Below, piece by piece: positions 62,822 to 64,000 of a stretch of 64,000 nt of DNA. Under the pieces are notes generated by a model. The model was not told where the DNA came from. It did no database searches and saw only the letters and a program-made list of their open reading frames with translations. The stretch lies in assembly GCA_009886625.1 (NCBI GenBank), contig QXZA01000024.1:1-64000 (forward strand), read 5' to 3'. The position numbers and the translations under genes were made by a program. Source of the stretch: Flavobacteriaceae bacterium. GTDB taxonomy: Bacteria; Bacteroidota; Bacteroidia; Flavobacteriales; Flavobacteriaceae. The first letter of the stretch is position 1. Every line of letters begins with the position of its first letter.

Positions 62822-64000
62822 ATGATAGAAGAAAAATCACTTAATGTTGAAAAAGCTGTCTTAGTGGGGATTATTAATTCCCGTCAAGATGTTATACAGT
62901 CAAAAGAATATTTGGATGAATTAGCCTTTCTCGCCTTTACTGCAGGAGGAGAAGTAATGAATCGGTTTACTCAAAAAATAGATTTCCCAAATCCAAAGAC
63001 TTTTATTGGATCAGGAAAAATGCAAGAGGTTTTAGATTATGTAAAAGAGAATGATATTTCATCTGTAATTTTTGATGATGAATTAACTCCTGCTCAGCAA
63101 GGGAATATTGAAAAAACATTGAAGGTTAAAGTATTGGATCGGACTGGTTTGATACTTGATATTTTTGCCCAACGTGCACAGACTAGCTACGCTAGAACCC
63201 AAGTGGAACTGGCACAATATGAATATTTACTCCCCAGACTGAAAGGACTATGGACTCACTTGGAGAGACAGCGAGGGGGAATCGGAATGCGAGGACCAGG
63301 GGAAACTGAAATTGAGACAGACCGGAGGATCGTAAGAGATAAAATCTCTCTTTTAAAAAAGAAACTTATTACCATTGATAAGCAAATGGCAACCCAACGA
63401 GGAAATCGTGGAGCTTTGGTTCGTGTTGCTTTAGTTGGGTATACCAATGTGGGAAAATCTACCTTGATGAATGTGATTGCAAAAAGCAATGTTTTTGCAG
63501 AGAATAAACTTTTTGCAACCCTAGACACAACTGTTCGTAAAGTTGTCATAGGTAATCTCCCTTTTTTGATGAGCGACACTGTAGGGTTTATCAGAAAACT
63601 TCCTACACAATTAGTGGAGTCTTTTAAGAGTACTTTGGACGAGGTACAAGAAGCCGATCTGCTATTGCATGTAGTAGATATTTCTCATCCTAATTTTGAA
63701 GATCACATTGATTCTGTAAATCAAATTTTAAAAGAAATAAACAGTTTAGACAAACCTACGCTCATGGTGTTTAATAAAATTGATGCTTATGAAGCTGAGC
63801 CATGGGACAAAACAGAATTAATTGAACAAAGAGAAGCAAAACATTTTAGTTTATCTGAGTGGGAACAAACTTGGATGCACAGAATGAACGGTCAAGCACT
63901 ATTTATTTCAGCATTAAATAAAGATAATTTAGAGGGATTTAGAGAAAGGGTTTATAAAGAAATTAGAGAAATCCATGTTACCCGATTTCCATACAATCAT
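62822..64000 (+). CDS. hflX: GTPase HflX, 3' end outside the window
   Basis: The open frame begins ATG at 62822 and runs to the window edge, giving 393 codons without a stop. The HflX N-terminal domain (TFIGSGKMQEVLDYVKEND, LDRTGLILDIFAQRA and RGPGETEIETDRRIV) is followed by GTPase motifs G1 GYTNVGKST, G3 SDTVGFIRKLP and G4 NKID. HflX acts on stalled or inactive ribosomes. Only the last few residues of domain III are missing (the frame ends ..RFPYNH). It follows lpxH by 1 base. Confidence 0.95.
   Translation, partial: MIEEKSLNVEKAVLVGIINSRQDVIQSKEYLDELAFLAFTAGGEVMNRFTQKIDFPNPKTFIGSGKMQEVLDYVKENDISSVIFDDELTPAQQGNIEKTLKVKVLDRTGLILDIFAQRAQTSYARTQVELAQYEYLLPRLKGLWTHLERQRGGIGMRGPGETEIETDRRIVRDKISLLKKKLITIDKQMATQRGNRGALVRVALVGYTNVGKSTLMNVIAKSNVFAENKLFATLDTTVRKVVIGNLPFLMSDTVGFIRKLPTQLVESFKSTLDEVQEADLLLHVVDISHPNFEDHIDSVNQILKEINSLDKPTLMVFNKIDAYEAEPWDKTELIEQREAKHFSLSEWEQTWMHRMNGQALFISALNKDNLEGFRERVYKEIREIHVTRFPYNH

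Noticed and set aside
1-64000. CRISPR arrays, tRNA genes, insertion sequences and prophage
   Set aside because: I looked for repeated spacers, cloverleaf sequences, inverted-repeat ends and transposase or phage genes and saw none.

Overview
The window is a dense, low-G+C stretch of chromosome from a member of the Bacteroidota, almost certainly the class Flavobacteriia (probably a marine Flavobacteriaceae). Three things point there: repeated TAnnTTTG promoter elements with almost no Shine-Dalgarno sequences; families largely confined to this phylum (DUF3127, DUF2480, DUF4301, choice-of-anchor B proteins, ribosomal protein L21 with a Lys/Ala-rich tail); and tightly packed, overlapping genes. 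I see no insertion sequence, prophage, CRISPR array, tRNA or rRNA. Most of the window is core genome; the accessory interest lies in a few cassettes.

Layout. 1-2087: end of a dTDP-rhamnose operon (rfbC partial, rfbD, rfbB), then a DoxX protein and rplU-rpmA. 3564-4883: ahcY on the minus strand. 4939-10896: a putative thiamine uptake and salvage locus (phosphopantetheinyl transferase, thiamine-binding protein, PnuC/PnuT transporter, NadR-like kinase, DUF4301 protein, then a TPP riboswitch driving a TonB-dependent receptor). 10893-12143: two envelope proteins of unknown role, one a lipoprotein with a degenerate Rieske site. 12211-15298: greA, a HIT protein, an orphan histidine kinase, a DUF3127 protein and tag. 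15361-18039: tsf, rpsB, rpsI, rplM. 18159-25695: polA, dxs, tadA, a cold-shock protein, a small membrane protein and aspS. 25759-32322: a TetR-TolC-MFP-RND efflux operon with a clear promoter and operator. 32400-34552: a polyprenyl synthase and a lycopene cyclase, convergent. 34633-39180: a ZIP transporter, thiL and two secreted beta-propeller-type proteins. 39280-45639: a complete suf operon ending in a SufT-like gene and a DUF2480 gene, with a glycosyltransferase behind it. 46929-48956: nadD, gmk and yicC. 48967-57452: a sugar-oxidation cassette (DUF1080, two TIM-barrel epimerase/lyase-like proteins, a Gfo/Idh/MocA oxidoreductase, an MFS permease, and divergently a GMC oxidoreductase with its gluconate-dehydrogenase-type small subunit, plus a nearby cytochrome c). 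57509-64000: thioesterase, M20 peptidase, a cytochrome c gene remnant, an EamA transporter, an ArsC-like protein, a trans-sulfuration enzyme, lpxH and the start of hflX.

How the parts may work together. The TPP riboswitch makes the receptor a likely outer-membrane thiamine importer. With the neighbouring thiamine-binding protein, PnuC-type permease and kinase, and thiL at 36 kb, this could form a route from external thiamine to thiamine diphosphate, with the DUF4301 protein as an unassigned partner. The 49-57 kb cassette looks like a periplasmic 3-keto-sugar pathway: a Tat-exported FAD dehydrogenase, an electron-accepting cytochrome, and lyase, hydrolase, reductase and transport functions. 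Both are inferences from gene content and context. Gene calls rest on reading the translations by eye; no database search was possible.
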